A stretch of 64,000 nt of DNA from Hippasteria phrygiana (lineage: Eukaryota > Echinodermata > Asteroidea > Valvatida > Goniasteridae), in the NCBI GenBank assembly GCA_037893225.1, contig JAZGUH010000103.1, forward strand, positions 2,542,001-2,606,000, written 5' to 3'. Positions 22,394-33,053 of the stretch are shown here, piece after piece. A program made the position numbers and the translations under genes. Position 1 is the first letter of the stretch; each line of letters begins with the position of its first letter. The notes below the pieces were generated by a model. It did not search any database, was not told the origin of the DNA, and worked only from the letters and a program-made list of their open reading frames with translations.

Positions 22394-24248
22394 CCCTGTT
22401 CATAATTGAATGGGACATTGACCAAATCCAGTAATTTTTACACGTATGGGTAGCGTAGATATAGCGCAACAATTTCAGACCATCGCCAGCTTCACAGAGT
22501 TAGAACTCTTCGAGAAAATTCAAACCTCGCAACTAATTTCTTTCTGTGAACTCTGTGTGCGTTCTCCCGATTACTGCATTGTGGCTGCTTAACGTTTGCC
22601 AAATGTTCAGATGAACGCCCCTCCTTTCCCTGTTCATAATTGAATGGGATATTGACCAAATCCAGTAATTTTTACACGTATGGGTAGCTTAGATATAGCG
22701 CAACAATTTCAGACCATCGCCAGCTTCACAGCGTTAGAACTCTTCCAGAAAATCCAAACCTCGCAACTAATTTCTTTCTGTAAACTCTGTGTGCGTTCTC
22801 CCGTTTGCTGCATTGTGGCTGCTTAACGTTTGCCAAATTTTCAGATGAACGCCCCTCCTTAATGGTATATTGACCTAATCCAGTAATTGTTACACGTATG
22901 GGTAGCTTAGATATAGCGCAACAATTTGAGACCATCGCCAGCTTCATAGCGTGAGAACTCTTCGAGAAAATTCAAACCTCGCAACAAATTATTCCCATGA
23001 ACTCTGTGTGCGTTCTCCCGTTTACTGCATTGTGACTGCTTAACGTTTGCCAAATTTTCAGATGAACGCCCCTCCTTTCCCTGTTCATAATTGAATGGTA
23101 TATTGACCAAATCCAGTAATTTTTACACGTATGGGTAGCTTAGATCTAGCGCAACATTTTGAGACCATCGCCAGCTTCACAGCGTTAGAACTCTTCGAGA
23201 AAATTCAAACCTCGCAACTAATTTCTTTCTGTAAACTCTGTGTGCCTTCTCCCGTTTACTGCATTGTGGCTGCTTAACGTTTGCCAAATTTTCAGATGAA
23301 CGCCCCTCCTTTCCCTGTTCATAATTGAATGGGATATTGACCAAATCCAGTAATTTTTACACGTATGGGTAGCTTAGATCTAGCGCAACAATTTGAGACC
23401 ATCGCCAGCTTCACAGCGTTAGAACTCTTCGAGAAAATTCAAACCTCGCAACTAATTTCTTTCTGTAAACTCTGTGTGCGTTCTCCCGTTTGCTGCATTG
23501 TGGCTGCTTAACGTTCAACAAATTTTCAGATGAACGCCCCTCCTTTCCCTGTTCATAATTGAATGGGACATTGACCAAATCCAGCAATTTTCACACGTAT
23601 GGGTAGCTTAGATATAGCGCAACAGTTTCAGACCATCACAAGCTTCACAGCGTTAGAACTCTTCGAGAAAATTCAAACCTCGCAACTAAGTGTTTCCCAT
23701 GAACTCCGTGTGCGTTCTCCCGTTTACTGCATTGTGACTGCTTAACGTTTGCCAAATTTTTAAATGAACGCCCCTCCTTTCCCTGTTCATAATTGAATGG
23801 TATATTGACCAAATCCAGTTATTTTTACACTTATGGGTAGCTTAGATTTAGCGCAACAATTTCAGACCATCGCCAGCTTCACAGCGTTAGAACTCTTTGA
23901 GAAAATTCAAACCTCGCAACTAATTTCTTTCTGTGAACTCTGTGTGCCTTCTCCCGTTTACTGCATTGTGGCTGCTTAACGTTTGCCAAATTTTCAGATG
24001 AACGCCCCTCCTTTCCCTGTTCATAATTGAATGGTATATTGACCAAATCCAGTAATTTTTACACGTATGGGTAGCGTAGATATAGCGCAACAATTTGAGA
24101 CAATCGCCAGCTTCACAGCGTTAGAACTCTTCGAGAAAATTCAAACCTCGCAACTAATTTCTTTCTGTAAACTCTGTGTGCGTTCTCCCGTTTACTGCAT
24201 TGTGGCTGCTTAACGTTTGCCAAATTTTCAGATGAACACCCCTCCTTT
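22394..24248. repeat. HOR unit, 8-mer P-J-K-Q-R-B-S-(T/F), copy 2 (1,855 bp)
   Basis: It is the tandem duplicate of 20539-22393. The only differences I noticed are at the end of T, where it has cccgtttactgc for cccgtttgctgc and gaacacccc for gaacgcccc. The end of T has therefore been replaced by an F-like tail. K lies at 22862-23078. Confidence 0.93.
22862..23078. repeat. Class K short monomer (217 bp)
   Basis: It lies 1,855 bp downstream of the K at 21007 and reads identically by eye. It is followed by Q at 23079. Confidence 0.95.
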
Positions 24249-24482
24249 CCCTGTTCATAATTGAATGGGATAATGACCAAATCCAGTAATTTTTACACGT
24301 ATGGGTAGCTTAGATCTAGCGCAACAATTTGAGACCATCGCCAGCTTCACAGCGTTAGAACTCTTCGAGAAAATTCAAACCTCGCAACTAATTTCTTTCT
24401 GTGAACTCTGTGTGCGTTCTCCCGATTACTGCATTGTGGCTGCTTAACGTTTGCCAAATGTTCAGATGAACGCCCCTCCTTT
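24249..24482. repeat. Chimeric monomer G/P
   Basis: It starts as class G (gggataatgacc, gatctagcg, caatttgag) and ends as class P (gtgaactctg, cgattactg, aaatgttcag). It replaces the P expected at the start of a third 8-mer and recurs at 27257. Confidence 0.84.
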
Positions 24483-24716
24483 CCCTGTTCATAATTGAAT
24501 GGGATATTGACCAAATCCAGTAATTTTTACACGTATGGGTAGCTTAGATATAGCGCAACAATTTCAGACCATCGCCAGCTTCACAGCGTTAGAACTCTTC
24601 CAGAAAATCCAAACCTCGCAACTAATTTCTTTCTGTAAACTCTGTGTGCGTTCTCCCGTTTGCTGCATTGTGGCTGCTTAACGTTTGCCAAATTTTCAGA
24701 TGAACGCCCCTCCTTA

Positions 24717-24933
24717 ATGGTATATTGACCTAATCCAGTAATTGTTACACGTATGGGTAGCTTAGATATAGCGCAACAATTTGAGACCATCGCCAGCTTC
24801 ATAGCGTGAGAACTCTTCGAGAAAATTCAAACCTCGCAACAAATTATTCCCATGAACTCTGTGTGCGTTCTCCCGTTTACTGCATTGTGACTGCTTAACG
24901 TTTGCCAAATTTTCAGATGAACGCCCCTCCTTT
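24717..24933. repeat. Class K short monomer (217 bp)
   Basis: It lies 1,855 bp after the K at 22862. It is the first of two K copies within the 3,008-bp unit. Confidence 0.95.
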
Positions 24934-26805
24934 CCCTGTTCATAATTGAATGGTATATTGACCAAATCCAGTAATTTTTACACGTATGGGTAGCTTAGAT
25001 CTAGCGCAACATTTTGAGACCATCGCCAGCTTCACAGCGTTAGAACTCTTCGAGAAAATTCAAACCTCGCAACTAATTTCTTTCTGTAAACTCTGTGTGC
25101 CTTCTCCCGTTTACTGCATTGTGGCTGCTTAACGTTTGCCAAATTTTCAGATGAACGCCCCTCCTTTCCCTGTTCATAATTGAATGGGATATTGACCAAA
25201 TCCAGTAATTTTTACACGTATGGGTAGCTTAGATCTAGCGCAACAATTTGAGACCATCGCCAGCTTCACAGCGTTAGAACTCTTCGAGAAAATTCAAACC
25301 TCGCAACTAATTTCTTTCTGTAAACTCTGTGTGCGTTCTCCCGTTTGCTGCATTGTGGCTGCTTAACGTTCAACAAATTTTCAGATGAACGCCCCTCCTT
25401 TCCCTGTTCATAATTGAATGGGACATTGACCAAATCCAGCAATTTTCACACGTATGGGTAGCTTAGATATAGCGCAACAGTTTCAGACCATCACAAGCTT
25501 CACAGCATTAGAACTCTTCGAGAAAATTCAAACCTCGCAACTAAGTGTTTCCCATGAACTCCGTGTGCGTTCTCCCGTTTACTGCATTGTGACTGCTTAA
25601 CGTTTGCCAAATTTTTAAATGAACGCCCCTCCTTTCCCTGTTCATAATTGAATGGTATATTGACCAAATCCAGTTATTTTTACACTTATGGGTAGCTTAG
25701 ATTTAGCGCAACAATTTCAGACCATCGCCAGCTTCACAGCGTTAGAACTCTTTGAGAAAATTCAAACCTCGCAACTAATTTCTTTCTGTGAACTCTGTGT
25801 GCCTTCTCCCGTTTACTGCATTGTGGCTGCTTAACGTTTGCCAAATTTTCAGATGAACGCCCCTCCTTTCCCTGTTCATAATTGAATGGTATATTGACCA
25901 AATCCAGTAATTTTTACACGTATGGGTAGCGTAGATATAGCGCAACAATTTGAGACCATCGCCAGCTTCACAGCGTTAGAACTCTTCGAGAAAATTCAAA
26001 CCTCGCAACTAATTTCTTTCTGTGAACCCTGTGTGCGTTCTCCCGTTTACTGCATTGTGGCTGCTTAACGTTTGCCAAATTTTCAGATGAACACCCCTCC
26101 TTTCCCTGTTCATAATTGAATGGGATAATGACCAAATCCAGTAATTTTTACACGTATGGGTAGCTTAGATCTAGCGCAACAATTTGAGACCATCGCCAGC
26201 TTCACAGCGTTAGAACTCTTCGAGAAAATTCAAACCTCGCAACTAATTTCTTTCTGTAAACTCTGTGTGCGTTCTCCCGTTTGCTGCATTGTGGCTGCTT
26301 AACGTTTGCCAAATTTTCAGATGAACGCCCCTCCTTTCCCTGTTCATAATTGAATGGGACGTTGACCAAATCCAGTAATTTTTACACGTATGGGTAGCGT
26401 AGATATAGCGCAACAATTTCAGACCATCGCCAGCTTTACAGAGTTAGAACTCTTCGAGAAAATTCAAACCTCGCAACTAATTTCTTTCTGTGAACTCTGT
26501 GTGCGTTCTCCCGATTACTGCATTGTGGCTGCTTAACGTTTGCCAAATTTTCAGATGAACGCCCCTCCTTTCCCTGTTCATAATTGAATGGGATATTGAC
26601 CAAATCCAGTAATTTTTACACGTATGGGTAGCTTAGATCTAGCGCAACAATTTGAGACCATCGCCAGCTTCACAGCGTTAGAACTCTTCCAGAAAATCCA
26701 AACCTCGCAACTAATTTCTTTCTGTAAACTCTGTGTGCGTTCTCCCGTTTGCTGCATTGTGGCTGCTTAACGTTTGCCAAATTTTCAGATGAACGCCCCT
26801 CCTTA

Positions 26806-27022
26806 ATGGTATATTGACCTAATCCAGTAATTGTTACACGTATGGGTAGCTTAGATATAGCGCAACAATTTGAGACCATCGCCAGCTTCATAGCATGAGA
26901 ACTCTTCGAGAAAATTCAAACCTCGCAACAAATTATTCCCATGAACTCTGTGTGCGTTCTCCCGTTTACTGCATTGTGACTGCTTAACGTTTGCCAAATT
27001 TTCAGATGAACGCCCCTCCTTT
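26806..27022. repeat. Class K short monomer (217 bp) with catagcatgag
   Basis: It has a G-to-A change at a CpG (catagcatgag for catagcgtgag). The same change occurs only in the K at 29814, which marks those two as copies of one another. It is followed by the Q/T chimera at 27023. Confidence 0.95.
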
Positions 27023-27724
27023 CCCTGTTCATAATTGAATGGTATATTGACCAAATCCAGTAATTTTTACACGTATGGGTAGCTTAGATCTAGCGCAACA
27101 ATTTGAGACAATCGCCAGCTTCACAGCGTTAGAACTCTTCGAGAAAATTCAAACCTCGCAACTAATTTCTTTCTGTAAACTCTGTGTGCGTTCTCCCGTT
27201 TACTGCATTGTGGCTGCTTAACGTTTGCCAAATTTTCAGATGAACACCCCTCCTTTCCCTGTTCATAATTGAATGGGATAATGACCAAATCCAGTAATTT
27301 TTACACGTATGGGTAGCTTAGATCTAGCGCAACAATTTGAGACCATCGCCAGCTTCACAGCGTTAGAACTCTTCGAGAAAATTCAAACCTCGCAACTAAT
27401 TTCTTTCTGTGAACTCTGTGTGCGTTCTCCCGATTACTGCATTGTGGCTGCTTAACGTTTGCCAAATGTTCAGATGAACGCCCCTCCTTTCCCTGTTCAT
27501 AATTGAATGGGATATTGACCAAATCCAGTAATTTTTACACGTATGGGTAGCTTAGATATAGCGCAACAATTTCAGACCATCGCCAGCTTCACAGCGTTAG
27601 AACTCTTCCAGAAAATCCAAACCTCGCAACTAATTTCTTTCTGTAAACTCTGTGTGCGTTCTCCCGTTTGCTGCATTGTGGCTGCTTAACGTTTGCCAAA
27701 TTTTCAGATGAACGCCCCTCCTTA

Positions 27725-27941
27725 ATGGTATATTGACCTAATCCAGTAATTGTTACACGTATGGGTAGCTTAGATATAGCGCAACAATTTGAGACCATCG
27801 CCAGCTTCATAGCGTGAGAACTCTTCGAGAAAATTCAAACCTCGCAACAAATTATTCCCATGAACTCTGTGTGCGTTCTCCCGTTTACTGCATTGTGACT
27901 GCTTAACGTTTGCCAAATTTTCAGATGAACGCCCCTCCTTT
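27725..27941. repeat. Class K short monomer (217 bp)
   Basis: It is the counterpart of 24717-24933 in the second 3,008-bp copy. It lacks the catagcatgag change. Confidence 0.95.
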
Positions 27942-29813
27942 CCCTGTTCATAATTGAATGGTATATTGACCAAATCCAGTAATTTTTACACGTATGGGTA
28001 GCTTAGATCTAGCGCAACATTTTGAGACCATCGCCAGCTTCACAGCGTTAGAACTCTTCGAGAAAATTCAAACCTCGCAACTAATTTCTTTCTGTAAACT
28101 CTGTGTGCCTTCTCCCGTTTACTGCATTGTGGCTGCTTAACGTTTGCCAAATTTTCAGATGAACGCCCCTCCTTTCCCTGTTCATAATTGAATGGGATAT
28201 TGACCAAATCCAGTAATTTTTACACGTATGGGTAGCTTAGATCTAGCGCAACAATTTGAGACCATCGCCAGCTTCACAGCGTTAGAACTCTTCGAGAAAA
28301 TTCAAACCTCGCAACTAATTTCTTTCTGTAAACTCTGTGTGCGTTCTCCCGTTTGCTGCATTGTGGCTGCTTAACGTTCAACAAATTTTCAGATGAACGC
28401 CCCTCCTTTCCCTGTTCATAATTGAATGGGACATTGACCAAATCCAGCAATTTTCACACGTATGGGTAGCTTAGATATAGCGCAACAGTTTCAGACCATC
28501 ACAAGCTTCACAGCATTAGAACTCTTCGAGAAAATTCAAACCTCGCAACTAAGTGTTTCCCATGAACTCCGTGTGCGTTCTCCCGTTTACTGCATTGTGA
28601 CTGCTTAACGTTTGCCAAATTTTTAAATGAACGCCCCTCCTTTCCCTGTTCATAATTGAATGGTATATTGACCAAATCCAGTTATTTTTACACTTATGGG
28701 TAGCTTAGATTTAGCGCAACAATTTCAGACCATCGCCAGCTTCACAGCGTTAGAACTCTTTGAGAAAATTCAAACCTCGCAACTAATTTCTTTCTGTGAA
28801 CTCTGTGTGCCTTCTCCCGTTTACTGCATTGTGGCTGCTTAACGTTTGCCAAATTTTCAGATGAACGCCCCTCCTTTCCCTGTTCATAATTGAATGGTAT
28901 ATTGACCAAATCCAGTAATTTTTACACGTATGGGTAGCGTTGATATAGCGCAACAATTTGAGACCATCGCCAGCTTCACAGCGTTAGAACTCTTCGAGAA
29001 AATTCAAACCTCGCAACTAATTTCTTTCTGTGAACCCTGTGTGCGTTCTCCCGTTTACTGCATTGTGGCTGCTTAACGTTTGCCAAATTTTCAGATGAAC
29101 ACCCCTCCTTTCCCTGTTCATAATTGAATGGGATAATGACCAAATCCAGTAATTTTTACACGTATGGGTAGCTTAGATCTAGCGCAACAATTTGAGACCA
29201 TCGCCAGCTTCACAGCGTTAGAACTCTTCGAGAAAATTCAAACCTCGCAACTAATTTCTTTCTGTAAACTCTGTGTGCGTTCTCCCGTTTGCTGCATTGT
29301 GGCTGCTTAACGTTTGCCAAATTTTCAGATGAACGCCCCTCCTTTCCCTGTTCATAATTGAATGGGACGTTGACCAAATCCAGTAATTTTTACACGTATG
29401 GGTAGCGTAGATATAGCGCAACAATTTCAGACCATCGCCAGCTTTACAGAGTTAGAACTCTTCGAGAAAATTCAAACCTCGCAACTAATTTCTTTCTGTG
29501 AACTCTGTGTGCGTTCTCCCGATTACTGCATTGTGGCTGCTTAACGTTTGCCAAATTTTCAGATGAACGCCCCTCCTTTCCCTGTTCATAATTGAATGGG
29601 ATATTGACCAAATCCAGTAATTTTTACACGTATGGGTAGCTTAGATCTAGCGCAACAATTTGAGACCATCGCCAGCTTCACAGCGTTAGAACTCTTCCAG
29701 AAAATCCAAACCTCGCAACTAATTTCTTTCTGTAAACTCTGTGTGCGTTCTCCCGTTTGCTGCATTGTGGCTGCTTAACGTTTGCCAAATTTTCAGATGA
29801 ACGCCCCTCCTTA

Positions 29814-30030
29814 ATGGTATATTGACCTAATCCAGTAATTGTTACACGTATGGGTAGCTTAGATATAGCGCAACAATTTGAGACCATCGCCAGCTTCATA
29901 GCATGAGAACTCTTCGAGAAAATTCAAACCTCGCAACAAATTATTCCCATGAACTCTGTGTGCGTTCTCCCGTTTACTGCATTGTGACTGCTTAACGTTT
30001 GCCAAATTTTCAGATGAACGCCCCTCCTTT
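29814..30030. repeat. Class K short monomer (217 bp) with catagcatgag
   Basis: It is the counterpart of 26806-27022, sharing the same private G-to-A change. Confidence 0.95.
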
Positions 30031-30498
30031 CCCTGTTCATAATTGAATGGTATATTGACCAAATCCAGTAATTTTTACACGTATGGGTAGCTTAGATCTA
30101 GCGCAACAATTTGAGACAATCGCCAGCTTCACAGCGTTAGAACTCTTCGAGAAAATTCAAACCTCGCAACTAATTTCTTTCTGTAAACTCTGTGTGCGTT
30201 CTCCCGTTTACTGCATTGTGGCTGCTTAACGTTTGCCAAATTTTCAGATGAACACCCCTCCTTTCCCTGTTCATAATTGAATGGGATAATGACCAAATCC
30301 AGTAATTTTTACACGTATGGGTAGCTTAGATCTAGCGCAACAATTTGAGACCATCGCCAGCTTCACAGCGTTAGAACTCTTCGAGAAAATTCAAACCTCG
30401 CAACTAATTTCTTTCTGTAAACTCTGTGTGCGTTCTCCCGTTTGCTGCATTGTGGCTGCTTAACGTTTGCCAAATTTTCAGATGAACGCCCCTCCTTT

Positions 30499-31183
30499 CC
30501 CTGTTCATAATTGAATGGGACATTGACCAAATCCAGTAATTTTTACACGTATGGGTAGCGTAGATATAGCGCAACAATTTCAGACCATCGCCAGCTTCAC
30601 AGAGTTAGAACTCTTCGAGAAAATTCAAACCTCGCAACTAATTTCTTTCTGTGAACTCTGTGTGCGTTCTCCCGATTACTGCATTGTGGCTGCTTAACGT
30701 TTGCCAAATTTTCAGATGAACGCCCCTCCTTTCCCTGTTCATAATTGAATGGGATATTGACCAAATCCAGTAATTTTTACACGTATGGGTAGCTTAGATC
30801 TAGCGCAACAATTTGAGACCATCGCCAGCTTCACAGCGTTAGAACTCTTCCAGAAAATCCAAACCTCGCAACTAATTTCTTTCTGTAAACTCTGTGTGCG
30901 TTCTCCCGTTTGCTGCATTGTGGCTGCTTAACGTTTGCCAAATTTTCAGATGAACGCCCCTCCTTAATGGTATATTGACCTAATCCAGTAATTGTTACAC
31001 GTATGGGTAGCTTAGATATAGCGCAACAATTTGAGACCATCGCCAGCTTCATAGCGTGAGAACTCTTCGAGAAAATTCAAACCTCGCAACAAATTTTTCC
31101 CATGAACTCTGTGTCCGTTCTTCCGTTTACTGCATTGTGACTGCTTAACGTTTGCCAAATTTTCAGATGAACGCCCCTCCTTT
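30499..31183. repeat. Terminal P-J-K of block III (685 bp)
   Basis: Three monomers at 30499, 30733 and 30967. P has gggacattg again rather than gggacgttg. The K (30967-31183) is the last 217-bp monomer in the window. Confidence 0.9.
30967..31183. repeat. Chimeric short monomer K/b' at the block III to IV junction (217 bp)
   Basis: It starts with the K junction deletion and gacctaatcc. Its distal half, with aacaaatttttcccatg, tgtgtccgttcttccg and gtgactgctt, is the block IV b' form. K and b' share the one-base-shorter ttcccatg segment, so the length stays at 217. The switch between the two blocks therefore lies inside this monomer, between about 31060 and 31095. Confidence 0.87.
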
Positions 31184-33053
31184 CCCTGTTCATAATTGAA
31201 TGGTATATTGACCAAATCCAGTCATTTTTACACTGATGGGTAGCTTAGATCTAGCGCAACAATTTGAGACCATCGCCAGCTTCACAGCATTAGAACTCTT
31301 CGAGAAAATTCAAACCTCCCAACTAATTTCTTTCTGTGAACTCTGTGTGCGTTCTTCCGTTTACTGCATTGTGACTGCTTAACGTTTGCCACATTTTCAG
31401 ATGAACGCCCCTCCTTTCCCTGTTCATAATTGAATGGGATATTGACCAAATCCAGTAATTTTCACACGTATGGGTAGCTTAGATCTAGCGCAACAATTTG
31501 AGACCATCGCCAGCTCCATAGCGTGAGAACTCTTCGAGAAAATTCAAACCTCGCAACAAATTTTTCCCATGAACTCTGTGTGCGTTCTCCCGTTTACTGC
31601 ATTGTGACTGCTTAACGTTTGCCAAATTTTCAGATGAACGCCCCTCCTTTCCCTGTTCATAATTGAATGGTATATTGACCAAATGCAGTCATTTTTACAC
31701 TGATGGGTAGCTTAGATTTAGCGCAACAATTTCAGACCATCGCCAGCTTCACAGCGTTAGAACTCTTCGAGAAAATTCAAACCTCGCAACACATTTCTTC
31801 CTGTGAACCATGTGTGCGTTCTCCCGTTTACTGCATTGTGGCTGCTTAACGTTTGCCAAATTTTCAGAAGAACGCCCCTCCCTTCCCTGTTCATAATTAT
31901 ATGGTATATTGACCAAATCCAGTAATTTTCACACGTATGGGTAGCTTAGATCTAGCGCAACAATTTCAGACCATCGCCAGCTTCACAGAGTTAGAACTCT
32001 TCGAGAAAATTCAAACCTCGCAACTAATTTCTTTCTGTGAACTCTGTGTGCGTTCTCCCGTTTACTGCATTGTGGCTGCTTAACGTTTGCCAAATTTTCA
32101 GATGAACGCCCCTCCTTTCCCTGTTCATAATTGAATGGTATATTGACCAAATCCAGTAATTTTTACACGTATGGGTAGCTTAGATCTAGCGCAACAATTT
32201 CAGACCATCGCCAGCTTCACAGCGTTAGAACTCTTCGAGAAAAATCAAACCTCGCATCAAATTTCTTCCTGTGAACTCTGTGTGCGTTCTTCCGTTTACT
32301 GCATTGTGACTGCTTAACGTTTGCCACATTTTTAGATGAACGCCCCTCCTTTCCCTGTTCATAATTGAATGGGATATTGACCAAATCCAGTAATGTTCAC
32401 ATGTATGGGTAGCTTAGATCTAGCGCAACAATTTGAGAACATCGCCAGCTTCATAGCGTGAGAACTCTTCGAGAGAATTCAAACCTCGCAACAATTTTTT
32501 TTCCATGAACTCTGTGTGCGTTCTCCCGTTTACTGCATTGTGACTGCTTAACGTTTGCCACATTTTCAGATGAACGCCTCTCCTTTCCCTGTTCATAATT
32601 GAATGGGATATTGACCAAATCCAGTAATTTTCACACGTATGGGTAGCTTAGATCTAGCGCAACAATTTGAGAACATCGCCAGCTCCATAGCGTGATAACT
32701 CTTCGAGAAAATTCAAACCTCGCAACAAATTTTTCCCATGAACTCTGTGTCCGTTCTTCCGTTTACTGCATTGTGACTGCTTAACGTTTGCCAAATTTTC
32801 AGATGAACGCCCCTCCTTTCCCTGTTCATAATTGAATGGTATATTGACCAAATCCAGTCATTTTTACACTGATGGGTAGCTTAGATCTAGCGCAACAATT
32901 TGAGACCATCGCCAGCTTCACAGCATTAGAACTCTTCGAGAAAATTCAAACCTCCCAACTAATTTCTGTCTGTGAACTCTGTGTGCGTTCTTCCGTTTAC
33001 TGCATTGTGACTGCTTAACGTTTGCCACATTTTCAGATGAACGCCCCTCCTTT
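31184..33053. repeat. Block IV entry: a, then b-c-(d/h)-e-f-b'-a
   Basis: Eight monomers start at 31184, 31418, 31651, 31885, 32119, 32353, 32587 and 32820. The d copy at 31885 keeps its aattatatgg start but ends like h (cacagagttag, gtgaactc, tttactgc). The e copy ends cacatttttag where other e copies have cacattttcag. The c copies here and at 33287 and 36793 carry aaatgcagtc. Confidence 0.86.

Larger units (their letters stand above)
24483..27490. repeat. 3,008-bp HOR unit, 13 monomers, copy 1
   Basis: The order is J-K-Q-R-B-S-(T/F)-G-P-J-K-(Q/T)-(G/P), with starts at 24483, 24717, 24934, 25168, 25402, 25636, 25870, 26104, 26338, 26572, 26806, 27023 and 27257. Two K copies account for the 34-bp shortfall from thirteen full steps. 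Private marks shared with copy 2 are cacagcattag in B, gggacgttg with agctttacagag in the second P, and catagcatgag in the second K. Confidence 0.93.
27491..30498. repeat. 3,008-bp HOR unit, 13 monomers, copy 2
   Basis: It is a direct tandem copy of 24483-27490. The single internal difference I found by eye is at 28941 (t) against 25933 (a), inside gcgtagatata. The copies part again near 30418, where this one has gtaaactc and tttgctgc while copy 1 has gtgaactc and cgattactg. On the left, identity extends back to about 24084 and 27092. Confidence 0.93.
20539..31183. repeat. Block III: 8-mer P-J-K-Q-R-B-S-T and derived 13-mer units (46 monomers)
   Basis: P has gcgtagatata, cacagagttag and cgattactg. 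J has cttccagaaaatcc. K is the 217-bp form. Q has gtgtgccttctcccgtttac with gtaaactc. R has cttaacgttcaacaaatttt. B here ends aaatttttaaatgaacg. S has cagttatttttacacttatg and ctctttgag. T has gcgtagatata with caatttgag. K copies are spaced 1,855, 1,855, 2,089, 919, 2,089 and 1,153 bp apart, each a whole number of 234-bp steps less 17. Confidence 0.92.
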
